64,000 bases of DNA, from NCBI GenBank assembly GCA_030704615.1, contig CM060732.1, positions 28,933,053-28,997,052 of the forward strand. The letters are read 5' to 3'. This stretch comes from Takakia lepidozioides. Lineage: Eukaryota > Streptophyta > Takakiopsida > Takakiales > Takakiaceae. Positions 32,895 to 43,089 of this stretch are shown piece after piece. The stretch's first letter is position 1. Every line of letters starts with the position of its first letter. The position numbers and the translations under genes are program-made. The notes under the pieces are model-generated. The model saw only the letters and a list, made by a program, of their open reading frames with translations. It made no database searches and had not been told where the DNA came from.

Positions 32895-32951
32895 GGTGTT
32901 CCACTGATGAGCTTGAGCAATCAAGCGAAACTTGTTTGGAATAAAAACACC
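32895..32951 (+). ncRNA. Hammerhead ribozyme-like fold, PLE-A
   Basis: Helix I GGTGTT/AACACC, core CTGATGA, helix II GCTTGA-GCAA-TCAAGC and core GAAAC. The cleavage-site strand is atypical (AATA rather than GTC), so activity is uncertain. Confidence 0.7.
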
Positions 32952-33764
32952 TTAACTCTTTTTGTGTCTCCACATTTAGAGAAGTCGAGAGTCTAGTCCT
33001 TGCCCGCCCGGGCAACTTGGATCGAAGGGGTGCTCGGCTCCGAGGGGAATCCCAACCCTTGGATACTTCCGAGGCTTTTTTTTTCCGAAGCACGGGCGTA
33101 TAGAGCCTTCCGTTTGACGCCATCTTAGCCACGCTTACAATGGGGAAGCGGCGTTGGGGGTATATGGTAATCGTGTCGGGCAAGCTAATTTAGCCCCGAC
33201 TACACGGTTCCCCCTGTCGTACGCCCGATGGTCGGAGAGAAGGGATTTGGTTGATCCTCCCTCGAGTTCATCTCGAGCGATCAGAGGACTATGGGCATGC
33301 GCAAGCCTCTGCCGACCTAACCTTCTCGTCGATGACCTTATGCGGTAATCCCTCCATTCTTCCTTAGAGGTACGAACCTCTTTTTGAAGGTGGGGCATAT
33401 AAGTTTTCCAACTAGGGGTTGAGACTTGACCCTATGTTTGTGAGTGCCTTGAGCGCATGCTTGCCCATAGTGAGCAAGATTTTTGTCGCTAAACAAGGAG
33501 AAGCAAACATAAAAAAGCTTACGGTTGGAACGAAAGTGCCTCATTCTTCAATTAGAGAACCTTATCTCGTGAGGGCGGGAGTCCTTGCATAAGACATAAT
33601 AGTCTTATTGCATCCCTTTAGGCACGATAGGCGCACTTTGTATGCATTTGTCTTGGTTTCCATTGCATTTGTATTTGGGTCCGAACCGGCCCCCCTTAAT
33701 TTTTACTGTGTCTTTTTCCAGTATTTTTCTACTTTTTGTTACCTTTGCAAGCCTTTGCTACCAA

Positions 33765-33788
33765 CCCTAAACCCTAAACCCTAAACCC
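33765..33788 (+). repeat. Telomeric tract (CCCTAAA)3 between PLE-A and PLE-B
   Basis: Three exact units then CCCC shared with the broken PLE-B (CCCCTTGGGGC). Joins the 3' end of A to the truncated 3' end of B, the two elements being in opposite orientation. Confidence 0.9.
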
Positions 33789-34511
33789 CTTGGGGCTTGA
33801 GCGCCAAAAAGTCCCTTGTCTGCCTGTCAATCAATCCAAACAAGAGAGCGGAAGCGAGCAATGCATCCAAACCATATGTGAGATTGTCAAATGGGATCTC
33901 TGCCACGGATTCGTAAACTTGTCCATCGTGGAGTTGGCGGTGAGCCTCATCCACATACCAGTCCTTCCGCATGATCACCAACCCAAGATTTTTGTCTGCT
34001 GGCTTGATGACGATGGACTCATCTCTGCTCAGACAGCGTATCGCAGTCTTGAGGTGACCTCGAATAGAAGACCTGTAGGCAGAGCGAGCCACCTCCCTTA
34101 ACCGAGTCTCTACAATGTTGCGACCCTCGATGATAATGCTTTCCAGAGCAGGAAGTCGCACACACTGATCCCAAGAAGGTTGAGGAACTCTGAAAGGAGG
34201 AATGGGTCTATCTCTAGCATCCTGAAGTGATATCGAAGACGTAAAGATCGAGCCAAAGAGTCATAAGCATCAAGAATAGAAGAGGGAGAAGGAGGAGTAG
34301 GATGAGGAATAAAACTCAAACCTAGGCCTAAAAGCTTCTTTTCAAAACAAGAGAGTGGACGATTGGCCATGTTGTGGATGGCCACGTTGGTTAACCTGTT
34401 CTCTGCCTGAGAGACTCTCTTGCAAGAAAAAAGATAAAGCTTATAGCCTTCTACATCCCTCAACGGCCACCAGAAGAGCTTGCGAGCTCTCTTCGGCTTG
34501 GATCTGCCCAT
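33789..34511 (-). pseudogene. PLE-B reverse transcriptase, N-terminal part
   Basis: Opens MGRSKPKRARKLFWWPLRDVEG; after a one-base shift near 34223 continues RLPALESIIIEGRN...IVIKPADKNLGLVIM to FLALKPQG, where it meets the telomeric tract. All catalytic motifs are missing because of the truncation. Confidence 0.8.
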
Positions 34512-35655
34512 GTGACCTTCTTCTTGAGCTTCTGTTGTTGGTTTTGCCCCAACTTTTGTTGTCCAGAACCAGAACGGGTCTGAGAACGTAGGGCGGATTT
34601 GCTCGGAGAAGATGAACGCGATGCAGCGAAACGGGTGCGAGCAGTCCCATTCCGCTGTTGGCCATTTCCCTGCTGCTTTGAAGAGTTTGCCTTGGAGGAA
34701 GTTACCTTGGCATTTGCTGAAGTGCCTCGGCCGGTAGGTTGAGTCTTGGAGACTCGTCGAGCAGGTGAGCGGCCACGCTGTTGTCGCCTCTTGTGGTTAG
34801 GAGAGGAAGAACGCGCTCGTTGATGTTGCTTAGGGCGAGTAGGAGAGAGAGAAGTTTCTTTCGTGAGTGGGAAAGTTGTTTCTGCACCTCTTTCCTTACT
34901 AGCTCGGCAATGGTAGGCTCAGTAGGAAGAACATCAGCATCTGCCATGGCCTGATCTCTAGCTTGGTTCCTTTCATGTAACGCCTTATCCCTCACTGCAG
35001 TACCGAGGTTGTGGTTGGCGCGAAAGCAAGAAATTCCGGCATACCAGGCTGTAGTGGCTTGAGTGCACACAAAGTCAAGCTCATCAAAGAGCCAAGAAGA
35101 ATCCTGAATCTGGTCAGTGCAAGAAGATACATCCACATGCAAGTTGATCTCCCTGAGTCGAGCAATGAAAACATCAGAGGATTTGCTCAAAACAGCTTCA
35201 GCTTCTTGTACCAGATCGGAATGAGCTTGAATAAAAGCTGTTTGCAAAGCTGAATGGTAAGCAACAGTGGCTGCTAGGACAGTAGCATCCAAAGACGTCT
35301 GGACAGAGGCAGAAGAGATGACCAACTTCGGACAAGCAACTCTACAAGCATGAGGAATTTCACCGGCAGCTTTTTGAGATCTGAGTTTGTCGGAAGTTGC
35401 CTTGAGACGTTGAAGTCTCTTGAAATCCTTCTTGTACTGCGCCAGAGAGTTGTCCAACAACTTGCGAATAGCATCCACAAAGTCTGGAGAATGATCATTC
35501 TGGTTGAAAAAGATCCCAACTTGCGGCCTTGGAGTAGGAGATAAATCCCTTGGAGGCGAATAAGACGGTAGATCTTCTGCAGGAGCACCATCACTATTCA
35601 TCTCTATCCTAGGACGCTTGGAAGAAGAAGGTTCAGAAGTTGCAGCTAACATCAT
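34460..35655 (-). pseudogene. PLE-B ORF1 (frameshifted)
   Basis: Same protein as PLE-C ORF1. Here one base is missing in a T/A run near 34855 (GTTTCTTTCG versus GTTTTCTTTCG in C), but the later GGCCG site, where C has a deletion, is intact. It therefore supplies the correct reading TQPTGRGTSANAKV. Confidence 0.75.
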
Positions 35656-36187
35656 AACAAATGTTTAGGGTCTACAAAAGAGTGGAAACAAATACATGTA
35701 GCAGTGCAACAGAGTTCGAACCGCGAATGCACCGGGTGCATTAGTAGCAAAGTGCAAACAAGTTTTTAGGGGGCCAGTTATGGACACCTTAGAAAGCTTG
35801 TAGAAATATCTAGCCTGTGAATCAAAACTAAAAGAATCGATCCTGAGACACAAAACTAGAATAGAACAGAGTGGGAGTGATGTTGCAACGTTCTAAAGTG
35901 CAAATGCAAGTATATGCAAGAGGCAAGTATGTGTGATGAAACTAATTCACTGTAAGGACAGGAGAATAGTAACCTATCTCTGAGAAAGAGAATAGACACA
36001 CTAAAGAGCAGTCTTAGAAGGAGATCTAACATGTAACACTCGAAAAGGAGTTTAAAACATGCACTACAATAGACACAAAGCAAATGAATGCAATGAACTA
36101 TGCAGAAGATCAAATCTAAAACTCAACAACAACAACAACGCCGCCAATGAGACAAAGAGACAAGAACACAAGATGCAGCAAAGCGAA

Positions 36188-36245
36188 TCTCTATAATCCC
36201 CAAACTAGTTTCGCTCAGCGCGTGAGCTCATCAGTGGGAAAGAGA
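36188..36245 (-). ncRNA. Hammerhead ribozyme-like fold, PLE B/C tail
   Basis: Minus strand: helix I TCTCT/AGAGA, CTGATGA, helix II GCTCA-CGCGC-TGAGC, GAAAC; cleavage strand GATT rather than GTC. 42 nt downstream of TATATAAG. Confidence 0.7.
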
Positions 36246-36279
36246 AGGAAAAGAGATACAATGTGCACCCCTCACCCCG

Positions 36280-36287
36280 CTTATATA
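36280..36287 (-). promoter_or_regulatory. TATA box of PLE B/C tail
   Basis: TATATAAG on the minus strand followed by GCGGGGTG, as in the 1.15-kb units. A second copy is at 40208-40215. A tail-only copy at 55101 begins about 30 nt downstream of where this TATA would be, matching an expected transcription start. Confidence 0.65.
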
Positions 36288-36534
36288 CTGCGGAAAGTGA
36301 ACTTGTCTCGGGGGGGAGAGAAAATACCTAATGGATGGAAAACATCCAAAATTGTCTTGGCTGGAGAGATCGTCCAACACATGAAAACTTAGATGAAAAA
36401 CATCCAAAGTTTTCTCGGCAGGGGAGAAATATCCAACGCATGAAAATCTAGATGAAAAACATCCTAATGTTCTCTCCAAAATGGATAATCATCCAAACTA
36501 GAAGCTAACTGCATGTCTCAAATACAACTAGCCT

Positions 36535-38439
36535 CTAGGTTTGTAACATAGCACGAACTAGATAGGAACGCAAGTTCCGTGCCCTCTTCCAACATACCAT
36601 AGGTCTGTCAAAGACGCTAACTGCGGAACTTTCAAAAAGCCCTCATGAAGTTTAGGGTTTAGGACTCCCTCAAAGCTTAGAGCTTGAGTATAACGCGAAT
36701 GCTCAAGTTTCAAAACCAAGGGGGCCCGCTTGCCCGTCAACTTACGAGTGGACTCTGAAGTCAACAGTGTAGCACGTTGTGCATAGTCACAAAGCACAAA
36801 ACACTCCAAGATAAAAGACTTTGGATAGCCTCGAGCACGCATCGCTCATAGAACAGTTGCCTGATCTCAGAAAAACCTGCCCGTGTGCTCTCCCTCAAAG
36901 TGTAACGTCGTAATTCGCCAATGATGAATGCTCGTTTTTGGTGTCGTGGATGACACGAGGTCCATGGCAAATACTGGTATCTGTTGAGTGCCTTTTGATG
37001 ACATCTCGAAGATAAAATCCCATGGTTGACAAAATCAGCTCCCTTGAAGAACTTAATATCAAGAATGTCAACCGTAGACTCAGAGATTACCCTTTGAATC
37101 CGAATTGTGGGACTAAGAGAGTTGTATCCATCGAGCCAAGCCTCCAAACTTGCCCGAGATCCTGCCCAAATTCCAAATCCATCATCGATGTATCTCTTGT
37201 AGTATAGAGGCCACATGCCTCCTCCAGCACCAGCCAACTCTCTTTCTAAGCTGCAAAGAAAGAGACAAGCATAAACAACAGCAAAGTTGCTACCCATTGC
37301 CGTGCCTCGGATCTGATGCCAATAGCTGGAGCCAAATTGAAGATAGTTATTCTCCAACACCATGCGAGAAAGACTCAGGACGAATCTTTCAAACCGAGGT
37401 GACTTGAGCTTGCCGGCAATCATCTCCTTCAATCGTCGAAGCCCGTCCCAGTAGGAATGCTAGGATACAATGACTCCACATCAAAGGTGAACAAAAGCAC
37501 GTCACCAGGAAGTTGCCTATCCGACAGATCTTTCAACAAAGATATAGAATCTACCAAATGGTTATCTTCCTCGAGCAGAATGGGAAACAGATGGTGATGC
37601 AACCACTTGGATGCGTGCTCAAAAACATATCCGTTGTATGAACAAATCGGCCTCCCAACCACCACGGGCTTGTGCATTTTGGGCACGAGATAAAACATGC
37701 AGGGTCGGTAGCCCCCTTGGGGCTTGAGCGCCAAAAAGTCCCTTGTCTGCCTGTCAATCAATCCAAACAAGAGAGCGGAAGCGAGCAATGCATCCAAACC
37801 ATATGTGAGATTGTCAAATGGGATCTCTGCCACGGATTCGTAAACTTGTCCATCGTGGAGTTGGCGGTGAGCCTCATCCACATACCAGTCCTTCCGCATG
37901 ATCACCAACCCAAGATTTTTGTCTGCTGGCTTGATGACGATGGACTCATCTCTGCTCAGACAGCGTATCGCAGTCTTGAGGTGACCTCGAATAGAAGACC
38001 TGTAGGCAGAGCGAGCCACCTCCCTTAACCGAGTCTCTACAATGTTGCGACCCTCGATGATAATGCTTTCCAGAGCAGGAAGTCGCACACACTGATCCCA
38101 AGAAGGTTGAGGAACTCTGAAAGGAGGAATGGGTCTATCTCTAGCATCCCTGAAGTGATATCGAAGACGTAAAGATCGAGCCAAAGAGTCATAAGCATCA
38201 AGAATAGAAGAGGGAGAAGGAGGAGTAGGATGAGGAATAAAACTCAAACCTAGGCCTAAAAGCTTCTTTTCAAAACAAGAGAGTGGACGATTGGCCATGT
38301 TGTGGATGGCCACGTTGGTTAACCTGTTCTCTGCCTGAGAGACTCTCTTGCAAGAAAAAAGATAAAGCTTATAGCCTTCTACATCCCTCAACGGCCACCA
38401 GAAGAGCTTGCGAGCTCTCTTCGGCTTGGATCTGCCCAT
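36535..38439 (-). pseudogene. PLE-C reverse transcriptase (ORF2), endonuclease-less
   Basis: About 635 codons if three single-base shifts (near 37440, 36842 and 36598) are allowed. Starts at MGRSKPKRARKLFWW within the end of ORF1. Motifs in order: IVIKPADKNLGLVIM (~170), FYLVPKMHKPVVVGRPICS (~250), LLFTFDVESLYPSIP (motif A, ~318), IRGTAMGSNFAVVYACLFL (motif B, ~380), YKRYIDDGFGIW (motif C, ~415), VDILDIKFFKG, IGELRRYTLRES, RARGYPKSF and a thumb end RPMVCWKRARNLRSYLVRAML seen intact in copy D. Ends at TAG 36537-36535 with no endonuclease. This architecture matches the endonuclease-less, telomere-attached Athena/Coprina-type PLEs (established knowledge); the lineage within them is inference. 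Confidence 0.88.
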
Positions 38440-39583
38440 GTGACCTTCTTCTTGAGCTTCTGTTGTTGGTTTTGCCCCAACTTTTGTTGTCCAGAACCAG
38501 AACGGGTCTGAGAACGTAGGGCGGATTTGCTCGGAGAAGATGAACGCGATGCAGCGAAACGGGTGCGAGCAGTCCCATTCCGCTGTTGGCCATTTCCCTG
38601 CTGCTTTGAAGAGTTTGCCTTGGAGGAAGTTACCTTGGCATTTGCTGAAGTGCCTCGGCGGTAGGTTGAGTCTTGGAGACTCGTCGAGCAGGTGAGCGGC
38701 CACGCTGTTGTCGCCTCTTGTGGTTAGGAGAGGAAGAACGCGCTCGTTGATGTTGCTTAGGGCGAGTAGGAGAGAGAGAAGTTTTCTTTCGTGAGTGGGA
38801 AAGTTGTTTCTGCACCTCTTTCCTTACTAGCTCGGCAATGGTAGGCTCAGTAGGAAGAACATCAGCATCTGCCATGGCCTGATCTCTAGCTTGGTTCCTT
38901 TCATGTAACGCCTTATCCCTCACTGCAGTACCGAGGTTGTGGTTGGCGCGAAAGCAAGAAATTCCGGCATACCAGGCTGTAGTGGCTTGAGTGCACACAA
39001 AGTCAAGCTCATCAAAGAGCCAAGAAGAATCCTGAATCTGGTCAGTGCAAGAAGATACATCCACATGCAAGTTGATCTCCCTGAGTCGAGCAATGAAAAC
39101 ATCAGAGGATTTGCTCAAAACAGCTTCAGCTTCTTGTACCAGATCGGAATGAGCTTGAATAAAAGCTGTTTGCAAAGCTGAATGGTAAGCAACAGTGGCT
39201 GCTAGGACAGTAGCATCCAAAGACGTCTGGACAGAGGCAGAAGAGATGACCAACTTCGGACAAGCAACTCTACAAGCATGAGGAATTTCACCGGCAGCTT
39301 TTTGAGATCTGAGTTTGTCGGAAGTTGCCTTGAGACGTTGAAGTCTCTTGAAATCCTTCTTGTACTGCGCCAGAGAGTTGTCCAACAACTTGCGAATAGC
39401 ATCCACAAAGTCTGGAGAATGATCATTCTGGTTGAAAAAGATCCCAACTTGCGGCCTTGGAGTAGGAGATAAATCCCTTGGAGGCGAATAAGACGGTAGA
39501 TCTTCTGCAGGAGCACCATCACTATTCATCTCTATCCTAGGACGCTTGGAAGAAGAAGGTTCAGAAGTTGCAGCTAACATCAT
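38388..39583 (-). pseudogene. PLE-C ORF1, Gag-like RNA-binding protein candidate (one frameshift)
   Basis: Begins MMLAATSEPSSSKRPRIEMN immediately after ACCCTAAAC-containing leader. About 398 residues once a single lost base near 38660 is restored using copy B. The middle is helical (FVDAIRKLLDNSLAQYKKDFKRLQ). The C-terminal ~130 residues are Arg/Ser/Gln/Lys-rich (RARSSSPNHKRRQQRGRSPARR) ending KVTWADPSRRELASSSGGR, as expected for nucleic-acid binding. It overlaps ORF2 by about 50 nt, so ORF2 may be made by reinitiation or frameshift. No known domain recognised. Confidence 0.7.
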
Positions 39584-40462
39584 AACAAATGTTTAGGGTC
39601 TACAAAAGAGTGGAAACAAATACATGTAGCAGTGCAACAGAGTTCGAACCGCGAATGCACCGGTGCATTAGTAGCAAAGTGCAAACAAGTTTTTAGGGGG
39701 GCCAGTTATGGACACCTTAGAAAGCTTGTAGAAATATCTAGCCTGTGAATCAAAACTAAAAGAATCGATCCTGAGACACAAAACTAGAATAGAACAGAGT
39801 GGGAGTGATGTTGCAACGTTCTAAAGTGCAAATGCAAGTATATGCAAGAGGCAAGTATGTGTGATGAAACTAATTCACTGTAAGGACAGGAGAATAGTAA
39901 CCTATCTCTGAGAAAGAGAATAGACACACTAAAGAGCAGTCTTAGAAGGAGATCTAACATGTAACACTCGAAAAGGAGTTTAAAACATGCACTACAATAG
40001 ACACAAAGCAAATGAATGCAATGAACTATGCAGAAGATCAAATCTAAAACTCAACAACAACAACAACGCCGCCAATGAGACAAAGAGACAAGAACACAAG
40101 ATGCAGCAAAGCGAATCTCTATAATCCCCAAACTAGTTTCGCTCAGCGCGTGAGCTCATCAGTGGGAAAGAGAAGGAAAAGAGATACAATGTGCACCCCT
40201 CACCCCGCTTATATACTGCGGAAAGTGAACTTGTCTCGGGGGGGAGAGAAAATACCTAATGGATGGAAAACATCCAAAATTGTCTTGGCTGGAGAGATCG
40301 TCCAACACATGAAAACTTAGATGAAAAACATCCAAAGTTTTCTCGGCAGGGGAGAAATATCCAACGCATGAAAATCTAGATGAAAAACATCCTAATGTTC
40401 TCTCCAAAATGGATAATCATCCAAACTAGAAGCTAACTGCATGTCTCAAATACAACTAGCCT
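39584..40462 (-). repeat. PLE tail/promoter segment (pLTR) shared by C and D
   Basis: Near-identical to 35656-36534. The differences seen are mostly homopolymer lengths. TATATAAG at 40215-40208 (minus). Confidence 0.85.
40116..40173 (-). ncRNA. Hammerhead ribozyme-like fold, PLE C/D tail
   Basis: Same sequence and geometry as the copy at 36188-36245. Confidence 0.7.
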
Positions 40463-40812
40463 CTAGGTTTGTAACATAGCACGAACTAGATAGGAACGCA
40501 AGTTCCGTGCCCTCTTCCAACATACCATAGGTCTGTCAAAAGACGCTAACTGCGGAACTTTCAAAAAGCCCTCATGAAGTTTAGGGTTTAGGACTCCCTC
40601 AAAGCTTAGAGCTTGAGTATAACGCGAATGCTCAAGTTTCAAAACCAAGGGGGCCCGCTTGCCCGTCAACTTACGAGTGGACTCTGAAGTCAACAGTGTA
40701 GCACGTTGTGCATAGTCACAAAGCACAAAACACTCCAAGATAAAAGACTTTGGATAGCCTCGAGCACGCAATCGCTCATAGAACAGTTGCCTGATCTCAG
40801 AAAAACCTGCCC
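40463..40812 (-). pseudogene. PLE-D: 5'-truncated reverse transcriptase C-terminus
   Basis: Contains FSEIRQLFYERLRARGYPKSF through RNLRSYLVRAMLQT and stop at 40463. It lacks the frameshifts seen in C in this part. Truncated at 40812 and followed outward by the 7-nt spacer and telomeric repeats. Confidence 0.8.
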
Positions 40813-40819
40813 TCACAAG
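40813..40819 (-). other. Constant 7-nt spacer between truncated PLE-D and telomeric repeats
   Basis: Plus strand TCACAAG (CTTGTGA in element sense). Not present at this place in the intact PLE-C. The same heptamer is at 46052, 51812 and 56242. Confidence 0.85.
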
Positions 40820-40857
40820 TTTAGGGTTTAGGGTTTAGGGTTTAGGGTTTAGGGTTT
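40820..40857. repeat. Telomeric tract (TTTAGGG)5, head-to-head junction
   Basis: Five exact TTTAGGG units then TTT, running directly into the interior of a 1.15-kb unit (TTTGTATCCCCTGC). Only telomeric tract in the window with the G-rich strand on plus. Confidence 0.95.
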
Positions 40858-41843
40858 GTATCCCCTGCTTTAGATCATTGCATTGTTATGTGCTCTGTGT
40901 CTATACGGCATGCCATAAACTCCCTCTCGAGTAGTGCATGGGAGATCTGCATCTAAGTTGTTCCTAGTGTGTCCATTCTCTTGCAAAACAGAGATAGGGT
41001 TCTTATTCTCCTGTGCATCCAGTGAAATAGTTCTCATACGCACATTTGCCTCTTGCATAGGTTTGCAGTTGCATTTCAGGACACCTCGCATACTTCTATT
41101 CTAGTTTCCTGTCTCTCAGGATCTCTCCTTTCAGGTTTGATTCACAGGATCTGAAATTTTTCCAGGGGTGCATAACTGGCCCCCCTAAAACTTGTTTGCC
41201 CGGATCGTGTTTATCTTGCACCCGGTGCATCCGCGTTGTACTGCTACACTTGTTTTGATGCTTTATGTGAACCCTAAACTTTCTTATAGTGTTAGCTGCA
41301 ACACATCTTTAATCGCCTTCACGTAATGGAGGCAGATGTTGATCTTCATTCTTTTGACCAAGCTGCTCATTCATGTGATGAGGCAACAATACGAAGACCG
41401 AGCCGTGTTTCTTCTTGGAGGTCGGAAGGTGGGGATCGTGGTTGGTCACGTTCAGGACAACACAGCTGCAGGCTTTAGCAAGACGATGGTTGCGCGATGG
41501 TCTGCGTGTGCAAAGCTCTTACGAGTTGTGCGTTCCTTTCGAAGTGGTTTCAGCCCTTACGACTTTGCACAACATGCTCTAACTTCAGCATAATTGGTTG
41601 TTGCATAGTCATAACTCACGGAGTTAGTTGTATTTGAGAGATATGCAATTGACTATTTGGATGATTTTTATTCTTTGGATCTAGTTCTCTCTTGTCGAGA
41701 ACTTGTTTTCATCCACTGGATGACTTTCTCCCACCGAGACTTTTTGGACTATTCTCTCCGTACGAGACGTCTGTTGGATGGTTTTTCTCCTCACGAGACA
41801 TCCACTGGAAGATTGTCCACACGAGGCAGTTCACTCCTAGTAG

Positions 41844-41851
41844 TATATAAG
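41844..41851 (+). promoter_or_regulatory. TATA box of the 1.15-kb units (representative)
   Basis: TATATAAG 38 nt before the hammerhead-like fold. Equivalent boxes start at 42997, 44151, 45304, 46449, 47603, 48755, 49910, 51064, 52209, 53363 and 54517; PLE-A-type copy at 56387. Several CGAGAC boxes precede each one. Confidence 0.65.
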
Positions 41852-41881
41852 CGGGGGGTGGGGTTTGTATCTCATTCCTTT

Positions 41882-41937
41882 TCTTTCCCACTGATGAGCT
41901 CACGCGCTGAGCGAAACTAGTCTGGGGTCTATAAAGA
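41882..41937 (+). ncRNA. Hammerhead ribozyme-like fold, array copy 1
   Basis: Helix I TCTTT/AAAGA with internal loop CCCA/TAT, core CTGATGA, helix II GCTCA-CGCGC-TGAGC, core GAAAC, very short helix III closed by C...G, cleavage triplet GTC at 41927-41929. Minimal helix III is typical of hammerheads known in Penelope elements. Confidence 0.8.
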
Positions 41938-42477
41938 TTTGGCTTCACTACTTTGCATGATCTTGCCTCGTGGTCTCACCCTTTGAAGTTGTCGAGTTTT
42001 AGATGCGTTTGTATCCCCTGCTTTAGATCATTGCATTGTTATGTGCTCTGTGTCTATACGGCATGCCATAAACTCCCTCTCGAGTAGTGCATGGGAGATC
42101 TGCATCTAAGTTGTTCCTAGTGTGTCCATTCTCTTGCAAAACAGAGATAGGGTTCTTATTCTCCTGTGCATCCAGTGAAATAGTTCTCATACGCACATTT
42201 GCCTCTTGCATAGGTTTGCAGTTGCATTTCAGGACACCTCGCATACTTCTATTCTAGTTTCCTGTCTCTCAGGATCTCTCCTTTCAGGTTTGATTCACAG
42301 GATCTGAAATTTTCCAGGGGTGCATAACTGGCCCCCCTAAAACTTGTTTGCCCGGATCGTGTTTATCTTGCACCCGGTGCATCCGCGTTGTACTGCTACA
42401 CTTGTTTTGACGCTTTATGTGAACCCTAAACTTTCTTACAGTGTTAGCTGCAACACATCTTTAATCGCCTTCACGTA

Positions 42478-42735
42478 ATGGAGGCAGATGTTGATCTTCA
42501 TTCTTTTGACCAAGCTGCTCATTCATGTGATGAGGCAACAATACGAAGACCGAGCCGTGTTTCGTCTTGGAGGTCGGAAGGTGGGGATCGTGGTTGGACA
42601 CGTTCAGGACAAACACAGCTGCAGGCTTTAGCAAGACGATGGTTGCGCGATGGTCTGCGTGTGCAAAGCTCTTACGAGTTGTGCGTTCCTTTCGAAGTGG
42701 TTTCAGCCCTTACGACTTTGCACAACATGCTCTAA
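42478..42735 (+). CDS. Short ORF in the body of a 1.15-kb unit (85 aa)
   Basis: MEADVDLHSFDQAAHSCDEA... to ...TTLHNML. It lies where PLE-C has the start of ORF1 (both preceded by ACCCTAAAC and GTTAGCTGCAAC), so it may be a remnant or replacement of ORF1. In most units a one-base difference (GTCACGTTCAGGACAAC versus GACACGTTCAGGACAAAC) closes the frame after about 50 codons, so coding is doubtful. Confidence 0.3.
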   Translation: MEADVDLHSFDQAAHSCDEATIRRPSRVSSWRSEGGDRGWTRSGQTQLQALARRWLRDGLRVQSSYELCVPFEVVSALTTLHNML

Positions 42736-43033
42736 CTTCAGCATAATTGGTTGTTGCATAGTCATAAACTCACGGAGTTAGTTGTATTTGAGAGATATGC
42801 AATTGACTATTTGGATGATTTTTATTCTTTGGATCTAGTTCTCTCTTGTCGAGAACTTGTTTTCATCCACTGGATGACTTTCTCCCACCGAGACTTTTGG
42901 ACTATTCTCTCCGTACGAGACATCTGTTGGATGGTTTTTCTCCGCACGAGACCTCCACTGGAAGATTGTCCACACGAGGCAGTTCACTCCTAGTAGTATA
43001 TAAGCGGGGGTGGGGTTTGTATCTCATTCCTTT

Positions 43034-43089
43034 TCTTTCCCACTGATGAGCTCACGCGCTGAGCGAAACTAGTCTGGGGTCTATAAAGA
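43034..43089 (+). ncRNA. Hammerhead ribozyme-like fold, array copy 2
   Basis: Identical to the fold at 41882-41937. Confidence 0.8.

Larger units (their letters stand above)
31001..33764 (+). mobile_element. Penelope-like retroelement A (5' part in the gap)
   Basis: Reverse transcriptase gene (31001-32645) followed by a ~1.1 kb non-coding tail with TATA box and hammerhead-like fold. It ends ...AAGCCTTTGCTACCAA and runs straight into (CCCTAAA)3. A tail-only copy at 56249-57295 has the same end beside telomeric repeats, which fixes the 3' terminus. Confidence 0.85.
33789..35655 (-). mobile_element. Penelope-like retroelement B (3'-truncated at a telomeric tract)
   Basis: Near-identical to PLE-C with a constant offset of 3,928 bp. 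The reverse transcriptase frame breaks after FLALKPQG at the CCCTAAA tract. Its 5' side abuts the tail (35656-36534) of PLE-C, so B and C are head-to-tail and share one tail/promoter segment. Confidence 0.85.
35656..36534 (-). repeat. PLE tail/promoter segment (pLTR) shared by B and C
   Basis: Non-coding ~0.88 kb between C's reverse transcriptase stop and B's ORF1. Contains three ~60-bp degenerate repeats (GGATGTTTTTCATCTA type), TATATAAG (minus strand 36287-36280), the hammerhead-like fold and, just before ORF1, ACCCTAAAC. Repeated at 39584-40462. Homologous, though diverged, to the 1.15-kb units. Confidence 0.85.
36535..39583 (-). mobile_element. Penelope-like retroelement C (most complete copy)
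   Basis: Contains ORF1, overlapping ORF2 (reverse transcriptase) and tails on both sides; unit length 3,928 bp. Flanked head-to-tail by B (downstream) and D (upstream). No GIY-YIG endonuclease. Telomeric tracts lie at both outer borders of the B-C-D block. Confidence 0.88.

Noticed and set aside
33541-33600. CTCGTGAGGGCGGG in the PLE-A tail as the source of the CTTGTGAGG spacer
   Set aside because: One mismatch and different context. It is not at an element end, and the spacer also occurs beside PLE-C and array units that lack this sequence.
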